Part shown: piece by piece, positions 1 through 13,700 of the stretch
Layout: every line of letters begins with the position of its first letter
Position numbering within the stretch: position 1 is the stretch's first letter
DNA from: Gorsachius magnificus
Lineage: Eukaryota; Chordata; Aves; Pelecaniformes; Ardeidae
Assembly (NCBI GenBank): GCA_034008185.1
Contig: CM067081.1
Location: 188,180,510 to 188,244,509 of the forward strand
Direction of reading: 5' to 3'
DNA: 64,000 nt
Translations under genes and position numbers: made by a program
Notes under the pieces: model-generated
Told to the model about the DNA's origin: nothing
Databases searched by the model: none
The model's input: the letters and a program-made list of their open reading frames with translations, nothing else

Positions 1-3000
1 TGGACTCTTTCGACAATCAAGATGGTTCTGCCTGAGCAAACACGTCCTTTAAACCTCTCATCTGAAGGTTTAAAACCCAACTCTGACACTTGTTTTCACT
101 CCCTCAGCTCTCTGATTTTCTTTTATATCTCTGGACAACACAGGGAGAAGCAATTTCCCAACATATCTCCCTGCACAACTTGTCAGTTATTGATTGTCTC
201 ATAAGGAGAAGATCTGGTTTCCAATCTCCTGTCCTGCAGCATACCAGTTCTGGTTTAAAAAAAAAAAAAATCCAGAAACCAAAAAGGGCAAATTTATGAT
301 GGGACACATAACAGAGAGTTCATAGCATGCAGATTTCATAGCTTTTAACATACAGAAACAGCGTCTGAATTTTGCTGTAGATAAACCAACTCTATTCAGT
401 ACCAGATGGATAAAACCAAACCAGCAGGCTAATTTTAATGTCAATCAATAAAACAAAGTGGTAGGCATGAAGTCTTTTTTTTTTTTTTTTCATTTTGTGC
501 ATCATAGCCTGATTTGGTGTCCTCAGGAGGAGAAAATCCTGACTCTTTTAGAGGTCTGGGGTATCACGGTATGAAGTAAGTCTAGCTGCTTTTTTGCATG
601 TGTCGGTTAACACTTAAGTGTTAGGATGTGTCCTGCAGGTACACGTGTATCTCCTGCTCAGCTCCACCTGTTCCAGAAGGGATCTGAGATACAGCTAGGA
701 AATTTTAAACTATATCACAGCAATTTTGGACAGAATACTGAGTCAGCCTGTTTTCAAAAAATGCAGCCAGAGAAGGTGGTCTTAAGACAGTAGGTCTGTG
801 CTAGGCTTGTCTAGTGAAAAGGTAAAATTTCATGGCTAATTTGAGTTAAATCAGTGGTATTTTCTTAAACTTAATCACTAAAACACATGGCCTAGTTTTC
901 AGAGATTCTGCAGACCCAATTGTTTTTTATTAAGAAAATACTGATTACATTTTTGATGTAGAAGAGACATTTAAAGGAACATTGATGACAGTATTTCTTT
1001 CCTCTGCAATGCAAAATCCACATTTCAACTTAGATGCTCTGTAGAGCCAGAACAGGAGACTTGCCTGCCTCTCATGTGCATACAACTGAGTCCTTATAGG
1101 AAAGCTCTGTATTTAAAAGGTTATGGGGGCATGTTGCTCACAGAAAAAAAAAAAAAGTACAGACAGAAGAGGATAGCAAAATCCCGTTTAGTCCAACATG
1201 GCAGGGAGAAATTAAGAGACCCCTTGTGACTAATGAGTTCAGAAGCAGCTTTGACTCAGTGCAATTACTAAAAACTCATTTTAACCCAAGGTATTGGAGA
1301 CATAATAGCAGTGCAGTTTACCTTATCAGCTTTAATGGATAGAGGTGTAGATTCCAGAAAAGTCTGTGACTGTTATTTACTTCACTGTAATGATTTGTTG
1401 TGCCTTTAAACACAAAAAAAATGCAGACTCTGATGAGGTCAAGCAGAATCGCTCGCAATGCACCGTGCCAGCTTTACAAGAAGACCTCTTTGAAATGCAT
1501 GTATCCCTTTGGTCAGTATAATCCTGTTTTTCATTGTAATGCAGAGGAATTGTCACGCTCCTGTTTCCTGCCCTGCTTCTTCCAATTTTATTGCAGTCTC
1601 AGATGCGTGTGTCACAGCAATGGAACCATTGCAGTTCATGGGTAATTTTTGTAAATCTTTGACATTTTAGCAGCTGCTGCATGAAGAGCAGAGGCACACC
1701 TGAAGTAGGAGTAGGATTTTCCAAGAGGCTGAGGTCGCCGTAACAGGAATTCCTAGGTAATCTCTGTGCATTCATGAATTACAGCCTTCAACTTCACCTG
1801 GGGATCATAATACAGTGCTGACTTTGCTAGAGTGAAGTTAATATCCCCTTCAGATCTAAATATTGGCTCTTTTGGAAGTCTAAATTACACACATGTCCTC
1901 ATGATTACCTTGCAATCTGGCATGTCCTGTGCTAGTGTGGAATAGCACTTGTGACTCAAATTCAGGCAGGAGCCTTGAAATTCATTCTTCATTTCATAAA
2001 ACAGGGCTTTTTTAGTGTGAGAAAATGAAGGTCACATCTTCCAAATCATAATTCTGTTTATATCTCAAATGTTCTTAGTTACTCAACACTTATCCTAGCC
2101 AGAGCAAAGCACCTTGTGCACCTCTATGGAGGTGTATGGACCTGTATGGAGAGCTTAATTCTCTCTTTAGGGAGACTGGAGGGGGTCTCCTGGGTCAATA
2201 AAATGTGGCCTTGGCATCTGAGAATGGCTTCAGTGGGAAAACACTGTGGCCACTGAACTGCAACACCATCAGGTCCATGTAAAGTACATGCTTCTCATTG
2301 ACAGTAATCAGTGTTAAATTTAGAAATTACTGTTGGAGGAAACTGTGTTTCTGTTCTTTTTGCTTAAAGGAAATATGAAATAAGTTTGGAAAACAAATGA
2401 CATCTGAATGTTTGTCGGGGCAGAAGCCACAGGATGAAAAGCTGGGGAGGAAAAAAAGGGAAATTATGGGAAAGGGTGAAGTGTTGGAGCAGCTCTGGGA
2501 AGAATGGCTGGAGCAGGGGGCAGAACTGGAGAAGTAGGAGGAACTGGGTTTATAGGGGATGGGGGTCAGTTGCCTCTTACTGTGTACCAGGGTCTTGGAG
2601 GATCTCAGCTCATGAGCCTGTGAACCTGGGGTGCTTCTGCAAGACCTGACATTAGGCCTCTTAGAGGCTAGGGGAGCCACTTACCCACTAATCACCTCAG
2701 CCTTCTTGTCCCAAACTCCATCTTGAGCCAGCTGAGGAGGGCATTAGACACCACAAAGCAGCCTTCAACTTTTGCCAGCCACTTTTTGTGTTGTCAGTAG
2801 AGAATAATGCTGGCAGGCTCCAGCTTCCCGCTTCCTTTGCAGGTGCTCGGCACAAAAGCAGCCAGCCAGAGGGGGGGCGGAGGGCAGGGGTCCGCTGCTG
2901 AGTTATGGGGGTTGTTCTGGGCTCTCCTGAGCTTGGACTGGATAGAGCATCACCCGCTCTGTGAAAATTCCCCACCTAAAGGTACCCATTCTGTTTTGGC

Positions 3001-3650
3001 TGAGTCTTTTCACCGGATACCATTAACTGCCTCACAAATGTGTCTGGAAGATTACTTTACAAAACAGCTCAAGAAAGTGGTATAGAGAATGCATGTTTAA
3101 AACCAGCTATTTTCCTGTGACACTGCAGCAGTTTGGATGAGATGACAAGTCTATAACTAAGGATGTGCCTTCACAGGGGTGTTTATTTCACATTAAGCAT
3201 AGCTCATGAGAGCAGCTGCAGCTAACAACTAACAATGCAAAATAATTAGTGTACTGACTGCCAAGACAGTGTTTGTTCCTCAGTCTGTTTTGAAGGTGCT
3301 TTAAGTTCACTGCTTATTGATGCAGTACAGACAAAGATACGCTGTTAATGTATGGCAGTGCTCTTGCGTTTCACACCAGGACCAAGCAAGTCCTTTTGCT
3401 GTCAGGCCTTGTCCAGCTGTGGAGAAAATTGTGGGCATTTTTACCTGCACAGCCCCGGCATCCTTGTCAACAGAATATGGCTGTGGTACTCCAGCAAGGG
3501 GCAGATCTCCATGACTTTGGGGAAGAAGGAAAGGTTTGGGATGGGGTTGAGAAGTACGCCCTCAAGGGGGTACCTGAACCTGGAGGCATCTGGGCTAGCC
3601 TGTTTTATTAACACTATGAGGTAAAAGCAAACTGTAGAAGATCCAAAGAA
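1..3650. other. Intergenic, no gene found
   Basis: A+T-rich unique DNA with short poly(A)/poly(T) runs. No open frame here shows a recognisable domain, splice structure or coding bias. The longest (minus strand, 117 codons near 2327-2680) is Ser-rich and low complexity. It contains nothing else that I can support. Confidence 0.6.
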
Positions 3651-4022
3651 ACACAGAGTCGTTTAGGTTGGAAAAGACCTTTAAGATCATCAAGTCCAAC
3701 CGTTAACATAACCCTGCCATCCCACCACTAAACCATGTCCCTAAGCACCTCGTCTACCCAGCTTTTAAATACCTCCAGGGATGGGGACTCGACCACTTCC
3801 CTGGGCAGCCTGTTCCAATGCTTAACAACTCTTTTGGTGAAAAAATTTTTCCTAATGTCCAACCTAAACCTGCCCTGGCACAACTTGAGGCCATTTCCCC
3901 TCATCCTATTGCCTGTTTCCTGGGAGAAGAGACCAACATCCACCTCACTACAGCCTCCTTTCAGGCAGTTGTAGAGGGCGATAAGGTCTCCCCTCAGCTT
4001 CCTTTTCTCCAGGCTAAACAGC
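3651..4022 (-). mobile_element. CR1 LINE, 5'-truncated 3' end
   Basis: The minus strand encodes the C-terminal end of a CR1 ORF2 protein, reading FSLEKRKLRGDLIALYNCLK, then [35 protein letters not shown] and LRDMV. The CR1 3' untranslated tail follows (plus strand: TTTAGGTTGGAAAAGACC). The frame is open through most of this tail, but the element lacks reverse transcriptase and 5' sequence, so it is a dead copy. The open frame continues into unique DNA on the 5' side, which is chance. Confidence 0.92.
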
Positions 4023-7000
4023 CAGCAGGTTTCATGAGTTACCTCTGAAATTGAATCTCCTAGTTGGACTTTGTGGTGTTTAATGATGCTAGCCATGATT
4101 TTACACTTTGGCAATAGGGACATTCACAATGTAGTCACTCTTGTATGCAGTAACTAGCACCTGAAGTGAGTTCAGCCTTTCATTCAGGAGGCATGCTTAC
4201 AGGAGGTCCCTCTCTATCCCCTCTGCATACTTTCATGAGACTTGTAGGAACCTAATATCTGTAACATCTCTGTCCTGACATAAAATGAGATTTATATTGA
4301 TCACTACGTTAGAAAGTTACTGGGAACGTACGCATGCACACACAAGGTTATTATGTGTCATCTCCATGAGTAACTGAGGAAACCCCAGACCTCCAGCAGT
4401 ATTTTTATCGTATTCACATTCTGACAAGATGGATGGCGTTTTGTTAGAGAGGAGCTCACAGCAAGACCCTCTCAGCTGCCAACAAAGCCAGGCCCTCCAA
4501 GGTAAGGACAGCTTCTGGTTCATGGGGCCAATAAGAGAGAGGTCCAAGAGGATTCTGGCACGAGCAACCAAGCTGCCTACCTTGGCAGTGCTGTTAATGT
4601 GCCACATACTAGATTTAGGGTAATGAAACTTTACAGCGAAATAAGTTTCTGGAGCAGTCTAGAAGCTAGGCGTCATTTAAAGCATTTTGATTCGGTTTTA
4701 TTATTGGGTTGTTAAGATGACACTTATGACAGATGACTCACAGAATTATGTCATGGTGATAGAGCATTTAATTGCCTAACAAGGCAATTCTACAAGGAAA
4801 TCCTACAGGGCTTATTATAACCCGCGAATGAACTTTGTACCTATCTGCAGGGTACACTGAAGGTACAGCTGTAATGCTGCCAGACAGCACTCCCTTCTCA
4901 TCTGCTCCACTGCATCAAGCTACACCCTTACATGCCAGCAGCATTTTGTGAGGGAATCAATCTGCCTGTGTCTTGCTGAGTTTCCATTTACCTTCTTAAA
5001 CAAGTACATCTGTGCTTTTTCATAGTAGGTGCAGTCTGCCAGTGGAAACCACTGCAGAATTGTTAGCTTACTTCCTGCAGGCATTCAAAGCATGGCATTT
5101 CTTCTGTGGCTTTCCTGAGTATTTCCCTGCCAATGTCCTCTGAAAGCTCTTCTTCCTTTTCCCACGTCACTGATGGGAACTATGGCTGCTGACAGTCAGC
5201 TCTTCTTGATCAATGGTCCACAGCAAAAAAATCACCTGCTTGCCCCCACTGGCCACACATCCCAGGAGTATACAGAGAGGACTCTTGACCACATGGTGTC
5301 ATACCTCAGGAAAACAAGGCAGGGAAATAGTTTTTTGTCTCCAATCTAGGGAAGATGCAAACATCTCTTAACTGGAGGGCATGAGACAGTGCATCTTTTA
5401 AGTCACCCAAGAAAGAAGTTCATGGTAATCTACCTGCCTTCCACAGTAATGGAACATGAACCGTTGGTGCTGTCAAGGACAATTTCCTCCTTCCTTGCAA
5501 ATCTGAACACGAAGGAGAGAAAAATCAAAGGAGGAAGTGCTTGAACAACATCTAGTAGTTTAAGGCAGCTGACAGCAAGTGTTTTCAGGACCTCTCAAGG
5601 CTGGAGAGAGAAAAATGAGGGGTTAGCCATGTTATAACTGAAGAAAATCTCACCATAAAAAACAAGACTTGGGAAAACAGGGGTAAGTGAGTATCACTCT
5701 TGAAGGTAAAGAACAAGCAAATGGCTTCACTGGAACTCAGACTGAAACAAGGCCTTTTTTTACCCCCCCTTCTATCACAGCATAGGTCATGGCATAGGGC
5801 ATTAAGAACTGAAGGTCTGGTTTGATAGCCATACTGGAATGGGACATCCAGCTGAGGGCTCTCTCCCCCACAAGATCTGGTCCTTGAGATCCCAGAAACA
5901 AAGTGGGCAGCTAATTGCAAAGTTGGAAACCTGTCGTCTCTTGGACTTTGACAAATTCACGCAATACTTTCTATAAGCATCAACATTTAATGACTTACTC
6001 TTTTTAAGCTTACAAGCTTTCCTCTTTGGTGTAATTTATTACAGCAAAATGAATTCTATTTATTTGTTTTGAAATGAAGAAGTATTTTACATCTATATAA
6101 TTGAAAAAAGTTCTATAAAAGAGCAACTTTCAGCCAAAGAAGTTCTGCTCTTGTATTCAGCAATTTTCGTGAAATATCTGAAGTACTTTAAAAAGACTCC
6201 CTGATGTTTTCATGAAATATAGATGCCAGCGTATAAAGAAAATAATTAAGATCTCAGTGAAATATGTTGTAAGCTGGGCATACTCCAAGACAACACAATG
6301 CCCAGCTTTCATGAAATTGTATGTTGCATTTCATGAATTGTTCAGACCCCATATTTTACAATATTCATTTTCATAGCAATATTCATGACATTTAATAGCA
6401 ATGTTCATACAATATTAAATTAAGCAAAGCATAAAAAACCCATCACAGCCACAAAGTTAATAAATCACAGGAGTATAAACTTCCTTCAGAGATGTAAGAG
6501 AACAGTCATCTTGCTTCATTTTTCTTATATTTCATTAAAGAAAGACAAGCAGTGTTTCATGGTAGATTCACAAAATAGGTCTTAAAATTCTCACCAGCCA
6601 CCCACAGGCTAGCCACTGAAAATTGCGCGAAGCATGGACAGCACAGCCACAGCTTCATAGGAATCTATTTTAAATTAATAGTAATAAAAAATAGCCCCCT
6701 CCTGTCATAGCAGGAACGCTGCTCTGACAGCCTTCATCAGAGGCTGCATAATGTTCTTCCAGAGAGAGCAGCTCTGTAGTTGCTCATAATTTCTACCTCT
6801 CTGTCTTGAGGTATATCATTGTACCACTAAAAGGCTGTTAAATGGAAATCTCCAGCCTTGCAACTTACCTTTCAGTTTTCCAAATTCACATGCCATCCTT
6901 AGCTTGCAGCTAACCAGACATTAGTTCACCAGCCATTTAGGGAAGCAGAGGATGAGGTGGGTCTCCAGAAGGAAGACCATCAATTCTACCAATTACAGCA

Positions 7001-7704
7001 GCTGTGGGAAGAAGTAGATGCTTCACAGCACAGGGCACTAATGCTGAAAAACATATCACTGTGCTCAACCACGCTTTGGAGGAAGAGAGCCCACTTACAC
7101 AGACAGACACATAATGTAACAGCAAGGAGAAGTAGATAACATTCTTTAATCACTTCCACCCTGTTGAAAATACATCATGTCTTACCTGCGCCAGCTGTAA
7201 TTTCTTTACATCAGCTGAGCACAATCTTGTCACCAGCCAGTAAATAACCTGCTCAGGCCGAGCTGATTGCTGATGAGCAGAGGCAGTAGGTTTCTGGGTG
7301 GTGCTGGTGACTGGGTTTTTTTGGTGGGTTTTTGTTTTGTTTTTTTTTTTTTTGCAGAGATCAGGAGTCTGGTATTGGTGTGCTGCTTCCTCAGCTTTGC
7401 TGGTTGTTTGCCATATCTCTAGGGACTTGATCTGTCTCATGATGAGGTTCTTCAGTCAGGGCCAGTCGCCCCACATCCAAGGAACTGATTTCTCCCTCCT
7501 TGAGCCCTGAAACCTTTTTATGCTGCATCAAGGGCATCCAGAAAAACTTGGGTCTGTGGCTCCTTGTCTACGATCTGCTAGAGCTGTCAGCAAAGCTGCT
7601 TCTTGTTGGCGAGCAGAGTGGAGGCTGTAAGGAGCGGGCTGTCAGGCGCATCTCTACAAGACTCTGTGGGTGCTAGCAGGGCTGTGAGTGGATCACTGTG
7701 TCTG

Positions 7705-7772
7705 AGACACACACACGTACACACACACGTACACACACACGTACACACACACACATACACACATGTGGTGAC
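7705..7772. repeat. Compound microsatellite (AC)n with GTAC interruptions
   Basis: A run of AC dinucleotides broken at regular 10-base intervals by CGTAC, reading ACACACACGTAC three times and then ACACACATACACACATG. It is a simple repeat with a higher-order 10-base period and is likely to vary in length between individuals. Confidence 0.9.
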
Positions 7773-10700
7773 CTGGAGATGACTGGCTACCTCAGGAGGA
7801 GAGAGGAGGCCATGGAGATGGGTTAGCAGCTTTTGAAAACCACAGTTTAGGGCTAACTAGACCTTCATGTAAGTAAGCTCTCAGGTAAGAAGGTAAGCGT
7901 TCTTTTCTGGGTTGTTTCTCCTTTTTTATTTGTGGGATATTTTTAATGTTTTGCTCTACTCATCTATCAGTGCCTGTGCATGGCAGTACAGTACAAAACA
8001 GATCAATTTGTGTGTGCAGCTACTTCTGAGTCATGAGTACTCCGTCTGTAATGTTAAAGCACTCGGACAGTATGTTTTGCTACTACAGGGATGTGTTGTG
8101 CCCTGCCGGGCAATGGAGGGAGGCACTTGGATTTCTTCCGGAATTCACTCAGTTGCTTCTGAGGGGAAGCTTCCTCTAATGGGAGTTTATAAGAAACTAG
8201 CTTATCATTTGGCTCACAATGATTAAAATAATAGAGAGAAGGCAGTGCTTTGATCTAATTTTTTTGTTCCTCCTGAGAGGAACATGCTTATTTGTCAAGA
8301 GAGGCCTTAAAAGGTTCTCATATCCTCAGCTCTCACCAGGGCAGGAGGAGAAACCTTCCGCTTTTCCACAGGCAAAGAGTATTTGGGCTGAGCAAAGTCT
8401 TCAGGATAATTCATGTAAGCACTGGAAGCAATTGAATCCCACATAAAGTCTTTCTCCTGTCTGTATGAATGAGAGGTCTACTGTTGGCGTTTGTGATTCA
8501 GACTCCAACACTGACCACTTTCTCCATCAGCGACAGAACTGCTTCACTATATAAATATTTAATAGTAATGTTTAATATTTCCAGACATGACAGAGCTGAA
8601 GTACAATACACTGAAGTGACCTGCTTTTTTAATGTGTGTGGTGGTTGTGAGGGGAAATTCTCACACTTACTATTTGGAGAAGGGTAGAACAAACTGACAA
8701 CTGCACAGGGAAGCGGTGGGGAGGGAAGAGTTGTCATAAGGTGCCGGTAATGTCTGGAAAGCACTGCTGACAGTAGGATGTTCCTGTGAAGCCATTCGGT
8801 GCCAGCTCATTAGAGGGTTTTGGCAAGGACATTTGGCATAAAATAGATTTTATTTAGAATTAGGGACCCTGCTGCCTTGCTCTTGGCATGGAACGAACTT
8901 GCAAATTAAGCTGTCTTGTAATATAATGACGTTACCTTGTATTATGAATCATTTTAGAATTAGAAACACTGAATAAGAAATGAAGACTTCTTGAGAAGTG
9001 GAGAAGGCTTTGAAGCTGGTGTTCAACACCTGGATCCTTGTTTGCTAAGGTTTCCAGTTACTCCAGTGGTTGCTTCAAAGTGGGTATCTTACTCTCAGGT
9101 TCAGTTTCTTTAAAGACTTTTTTTCACTGGACGTCTCAGGTGGCTTAATATTAAAATTTTATACTTGCCAGGGGCTTACTCTTCAATTAGGACAAGTTTT
9201 GAAGAGTTTTGGTTAGGTGGAAGAAAGTTTTAAAGACAGGGAGGTGGTGGCTGGGCATGTGATGCCTCTCTAAATATTTTATGAAGCACAGGGCTCTGTT
9301 CTGGCTGCCTATACTCCACATAGGGCAAAAAACCCACGGGGATGCTTGTGAGTTTTTTGAGCAACTCACTAAATGTAAGTTTGGCTTGTTTCCTAAAATT
9401 AACTCAGTGCTTAAAAAAACAGAACACTCCCCAGAACCAGGAAAAAAAATCCTAAAACAGTCTTCAGGATTGGGGTCTTATAAGAAATGCATGCATTCTC
9501 GGTATGATCAGCTCATATTACTCAACATGCCTCAAACTCACAAAATTACAAGTGGAGAGAGCTTCCTTGGTATTTACTTGCAAATATTTCTCTCTCAGAT
9601 CAAAGACACCATCCAGTCCTCTGAAGAAAGCCAAGTTACAGGTATTTTCCTCCAGCCTGAGCATAGAGGAATGCAATAGGCTTTTCTGCATGTGTTGTGC
9701 ATTAGCATTCATGAGCATCCTTATGAAGGCAAGTTTTGAGTCACATGCTGTGTCACGCTACAGGGAAGAAGAGTATCAAATATATAGCATGCTTAATATG
9801 AGAGGAAATGGATTTGACTAACTGAATATGCAAATGCCAATTCAAAATAGAATTACGAGCTCTTCCTGACGTGCAAAATGCCACTGGTAAAAAACATTTT
9901 AATATATTAGGGCTTGACTGCAGGAGAGTGCAGTTTATGAAGGGAAGAAAGAAAAAACTAAGTAATTTCTTCTTGGGTTGTATTATTCTTGAGGCTGTTG
10001 GTATTTTTCTAGCTTGGAAAAGCGTAGCTGATGTGACGCTTTTAAAGCATATTTTGACATTTAAAATGCAGCTTCCCGTCCTTGTGTTCTTGCGTGGTTT
10101 CCTGAGAAGAAGGGTGGTAAGTAAATACTCACTGCTGGTTTCCCTGTGACCACCATGGGGCTGTACAGGATGGGATTTGTTGTACACAAGGACAAGCTGC
10201 TGCTGGAACCTTACACCCCCTTGCCCTAATAAATCAACAGCTGTTTGGCAAGGAGACAGGAATTTGCTTATTTACCCAAGACTTGCTACTTACAGCTATT
10301 CCCCCATGGTGTGGGTGGTCATGGCTGGTGTTAAAGCAGTCTCTGGTGGGGCATCTTTTCCAGTTGATGTTACTGACCGTTCTTCCATCTCATCCTGCCT
10401 TGCTGGTGGCCTCAGGGGCCTGCTTGTGTGCCCTGCCTTCTGTGTATGAAGGCTCGAAATCCTGGGTGTGGGGCAGCACCGCACCTTCACGCCACGCTCC
10501 GGCAGCAGGGGGGGCTCCAGGGCTGGTCCCCACTTTCTCCCAGAGGGGGGCAGTGGCCAGCAGGGCTTCTCAAGAGGGCAGCTCTTCACTAGCCTTGCGC
10601 GCACCCAGACACACAGGCTTGCTGTGCAGTGCACATGAGGCTGGAAACAGCCAGGGTGAGGGAAGGAGCTGTTTCTGTACACTGAGGAAACCCTAATGGA

Positions 10701-13700
10701 GGGCTAAAAGCTGGGTTGGATTTGCTTAGGTGGCAGGATGACGTTTGGTGGAAAAGTGCTAGCTGGGTCCTACTTTGTAACCCATGAATTCGGGAGGTTT
10801 TAAGTATGTTACGCCTTCTTTTGACATTTTAGTGAATAAAATGATGTTTATTGGACTGTAGGATATATGGACTGGCAGAAGCACTGACATGGGTGTCCAG
10901 AGCTGTGCAGATACAGGAGCGCTGTATGTGAGTGCTGGGATGCTTTCACTCTGCTGCCTGCAAGCTTGGTGGTTCTTGCCCAGCCCTCTGGTGGTACCGT
11001 TCTCATCACGGCTTCATCTGAGTGGGGCTTGGGGTAAATTTGATGGCTTGGGTAAGAGCTGTAGCTGAGCTACGGCACGGGGATTTCTGCTGTGGGAAAG
11101 ACAACCAAATAAATAAAAGAAAAGTGAAAGATGAATGAGCTGTGAACTGACAGCTTTGTGACCAGTTTTGACTTATTTCCTTTTTGTGGTCTAAAGCTGA
11201 ATGCCTCATAAATTCTGAAGACATTGAAACTGTAACTAACACAGCTGAAACCATCCTAGGATCGCTGGAAATATGAAGAGCAGGACTGTAACTAGAAGAC
11301 AAGAGACAGCTAAAAGGGAATGAGTTCTCCCCCCAAAGAGATATTTTTGGGTATTTACTTCAGTTTTGACATTACAAGGTCAAATCAGCACACTGACACA
11401 ATTGTGGGCATTTGGGTTCACACAGCGACTGGTCCCACAATCTAATATGGACCTAAAAATGAAAATAGTTTCACAGTTTATGGTTCTGGGATATTTTACT
11501 GACTGATCTTAAAGATCCTGGGATCCTCAGATAGATACCTGCTAACCGTCTCACGCTCGGTCAGCCACGAGGTGGCACACAGTAGACACCGTTTGGCAAC
11601 CACTGAGCAGCCTGCTGGTCTCAGAGGCCATTTGGTGCTTTGATGACTGGGTAGACAGGAGGGCTGTGGGCTTATCATGGGTGGAGAATGTAAAATGAGA
11701 GCAGCTGCATAGGGTCTGGTCAGAGCCCCCATCCAGTCCACTGCTGTGCTCCTGACCGTGGCCAAAAATGGGACGAGCCGTAAGAATGGGTCAAGCAGTT
11801 TGCAGCTGAGAGGAGCCCTGAACTTGGGTGACTAGCTGTGTGTCTCAGAGCTCAGGGGGCAGCTGTCTCCCACGAGCCTGTCCTAGATCTTTTTAATCCA
11901 TATAAACATGTGCAACACCCTCTGGCAGGACCCTCAGCTTAACTCTTAATGAAGGTTATTTAGTGAGGAGCTGAGGAAAAGAATTAGAAAATGAACTACG
12001 GTAACTACTCCAGCTGCAACTTGTTGTCTAGCATCACGCAATGACCAACAAACCTGCTCTCCAGGGTACGTGCAAGCGAGGGCTGCTAATTTTCCAGTGG
12101 CATCAGTTCACTGTGCAATCGCGCGCAGCAGTTTCCTGGCTGCCATCAATTCCTTTTGTTGTTTCCTCAGAAGAGCCACAGGGCAGCTGACGCCCAGCAA
12201 TGAATTCCAGAAAAGTACTAGCTTGTCAGATGGTTGGGTTCTGGTTTTTTTTTTTTCCCCTTTGCAGAAACTGTCTCTAAATAACGCAGTTTTGTAATAC
12301 ACATTAGAAGCTTGGAGTGGATTCCCAGGAGCCCCACATTTGCTAAGCTGAAGTCTGGCATCCACAGCAGGACAAACTGCTTACCCAGAACTCGGTATGC
12401 CTGAAAACTCTGTGCATCTTGTACAAGTCTCCAACAGCTACTTTGGGTGTTCATGTGTACATTTTTGTGCATCAATAGCAGGCTGGTCCAAAGGTTTACG
12501 TCCTCTTGTCTTCAGGTGGAACCAGTTTGTTCTGGCTTGCTCAGAGAGGGGCAATCTCCTGAGTGCTGGCCTGGTATGCACTTTCCATACTTGTAGCTTA
12601 GGTAGGCTGTAGGTCAGTCCTCTGAATCCTTCCCGGTGGTTATCTTAGCTTTACTATTCTTATACATTTATGCCAAACAAGCAGGCATTATAAAATATTT
12701 GCCACCTTGCCCTAAATCAGTCTTGTGCTACATCTGGGTGCAAGACAAGCAGGATGTGGTTCCTTCATAGGAACCCTCCTGCTCCCCTTCCAGCCCCGCT
12801 TTCCATCCTTACGTAGTTCATGTACCTCATCCGTGCATGCCAGCGCTGCATTCTGGCTGCATTTGTCAAGTCTCTTATCAGAAGATGGTTGATCTTTAAA
12901 CATATTTCTCTGAGTAATTTTAGATATTGGAAACCTGCTTCAAATTCAGCAGGGGAGGTACCACCTTTCCTCATCCAGAGAAACATAAAAAGGGACCTGG
13001 CAAAGGTAAGTGGAGCTGCTCAGCAATGGCAGAAGACAGGGAACCTTCTTCAGTGCCGCAAACTTTCATGCAGAAATACTGCTGTGGGAACATGCCCGAG
13101 GGTATGTAGCATCCACGATTGCCTTCGTACTACCAAAACCTTGCTACTCGGCCAGCTGTAGCTGTATGGCATTATCTGGTTTCAGGCACTGTATTAAAAA
13201 TACAATAATCATAACTTTTTAGAAGCCACCTTTAAGGCAGTAAATTAAGAGGTGCCAGGACATGAGCCTAGAATGGAAACTTGCCCGTCTGTCCTGTCGG
13301 TTCGTTAGGGCGGGCTGCGGCACGCTTCTGGCTGGGCTGACAGCCTTCCCTGGTGGGGCTTGGGAGCTGGTGTGGGACGCGTTTGGTGCCAGTTTGGGTG
13401 CCACTGCCCTGGTTTGGAAGGTAAGACAGTCCGGTAGTGCACACAGGCCACTTCTGTAAGGAACAAACCAGATCAGTTCTGAAGCCTCAGTCTAGTTCTA
13501 GGTCTGCAAAGCCTGGCCACAGCGCTCCATCTGCCCCATCTGATAGTGTTACTTTTCCTCTTGGCCTTTTTTATTTCTTCCTTTTCTTCTGCCCTTTCCT
13601 TCCTGGGAAAAGAAGTAACCTTTCTCTAAGGATAAAAATCTTTATCCTCTTTTGCAAGGCAGAAGAAATCTTTAGGGCTTTCAGCTATATAAGCCTAATT

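Noticed and set aside
3728..4123. 131-codon minus-strand frame as a possible host gene
   Set aside because: Its body is the CR1 ORF2 C-terminus. The extra N-terminal residues are translated unique flank.
9753..10187. 144-codon minus-strand frame
   Set aside because: No domain, a competing plus-strand frame of similar length over the same bases, and no recognisable homologue.
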